A stretch of DNA of 64,000 bases from Trueperella bialowiezensis (GTDB lineage: Bacteria > Actinomycetota > Actinomycetes > Actinomycetales > Actinomycetaceae): NCBI RefSeq assembly GCF_900637955.1, contig NZ_LR134476.1, positions 372,001 to 436,000 of the forward strand, given 5' to 3'. This document shows, piece by piece, positions 63,570-64,000 of the stretch. The translations under genes were made by a program, and so were the position numbers. How positions within the stretch are numbered: position 1 is the first letter of the stretch; the number at the start of each line of letters is the position of its first letter. The notes below the pieces were generated by a model. The model was not told where the DNA came from and did no database searches. It was given only the letters and a program-made list of their open reading frames with translations.

Positions 63570-64000
63570 TTAGTTACCCTGCTTTTCCTTCATCGCCAGC
63601 CAGCGGTCGCGGACCTTGTAGGCGTTCGACTTCGGGAGCCTATCGCGAGTGAACATACCCTTCTTGTTGCCACCCACACGCATCGTGCCCGGGGTGGTCT
63701 GGAAGTCCGCGAAGTTCCACATCTGCTCGCCAACCACTTCTGGGTAGTCGTCGAACACCTTGTGGAACATACCAATGTTGTCCTCCTGGAACTCCTCCGA
63801 CCAGGGGCGGCGGAAGTAATCCTTGAGGCCAGGCATCGTATCCGGGCCGTACTCGGTGAAGATGATCGGCTTGCCCGGGTAACGCTTGATCCATTCATCA
63901 AGTTCGCGGCGCAGGCCGGCCTCGGCATCACCAAGGTGGCCAGTCTGGAAGTACCAGCCGTAGTAGCGGTTGAGCATGATGACATCAAAGAAGTCGGTGA
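63570..64000 (-). CDS. uidA: Beta-glucuronidase (GH2), C-terminal part; 5' end beyond the window
   Basis: The fragment has the GH2 catalytic barrel end: LNRYYGWYFQTGHL, then KPIIFTEYGPDTMPGL with the nucleophile Glu, then EEFQEDNIGMFHKVFDDYPEVVGEQMWNFADFQT and GGNKKGMFTRDRLPKSNAY. The NxK motif in GGNKKG is the mark of true beta-glucuronidases, which recognise the carboxylate of glucuronic acid. About 143 residues are visible and the frame is open to the window edge. It lies 67 bases before lacI. Confidence 0.92.
   Translation of the reverse strand, partial: TDFFDVIMLNRYYGWYFQTGHLGDAEAGLRRELDEWIKRYPGKPIIFTEYGPDTMPGLKDYFRRPWSEEFQEDNIGMFHKVFDDYPEVVGEQMWNFADFQTTPGTMRVGGNKKGMFTRDRLPKSNAYKVRDRWLAMKEKQGN

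Overview
This window is a dense, GC-rich stretch of actinobacterial chromosome. The gene order is typical of the phylum: rimP | proS–GNAT–ispG–rseP–dxr–rlmN–cdsA–frr–pyrH, tsf–rpsB, xerC–dprA–comM–yraN–rnhB–lepB–rplS–trmD–rimM–khpA–rpsP, ffh–ftsY–smc, clpX–clpP2–clpP1–tig. Paired ClpP proteases, a DUF2469 protein, a type-2 (large) IleRS behind a T-box, and Ala/Glu-rich tails on S2 and S16 all fit Actinobacteria. A relative of Actinomycetaceae (Trueperella/Arcanobacterium group) is my best guess. The beta-glucuronidase fragment at the right edge is compatible with that, but the genus is inferred, not shown.

Layout. 1-11842: essential translation, isoprenoid (MEP), phospholipid, nucleotide and ribosome-recycling genes, nearly all on the minus strand and often overlapping by 1-8 bases. 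11953-16928: a plus-strand drug-efflux MFS gene converges on a complete fixABCX (electron-transfer flavoprotein plus quinone reductase) operon. 16945-18940: rpsB–tsf with a strong terminator. 19077-20504: a TRIC-type channel and an M23 peptidase on the plus strand. 20567-29728: a minus-strand run of recombination/DNA-uptake, RNase HII, signal peptidase and ribosomal genes; here trmD is fused to a GNAT acetyltransferase. 30000-44436: a cation efflux gene, an amidohydrolase, ffh/ftsY/smc, ndk, folC and ileS. 44437-46056: the ileS T-box leader, then a DUF559-like orphan gene bracketed by same-orientation arrays of an unusual 51-base repeat. 46056-51654: murJ and femX diverge from one another (lipid II flipping and branching), then a membrane protein, proC and an orphan CofE-like gene. 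51767-56386: valS and a long-chain acyl-CoA synthetase. 56429-61401: a third copy of the 51-base array serving as part of a terminator, then chorismate mutase, clpX, clpP2, clpP1 and tig. 61532-64000: an aldo/keto reductase, a LacI regulator and the 3' part of a beta-glucuronidase gene, probably a carbohydrate-use cluster.

The most unusual element is the 51-base repeat family (seven recognisable units at three loci). Each unit carries a TGCT-N5-AGCA hairpin (first T variable in context, loop variable), and two loci flank the DUF559-like gene in direct orientation, like a mobile cassette. Other points of note are the TrmD-GNAT fusion, a KASKS variant of the IleRS KMSKS loop, an archaeal-like ValRS without the C-terminal arm, a 2+2 inverted repeat upstream of ndk, and a ClpP-promoter palindrome. 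I found no tRNA, rRNA, CRISPR array, insertion sequence or prophage. All functional calls are from reading the sequence; no database search was possible.
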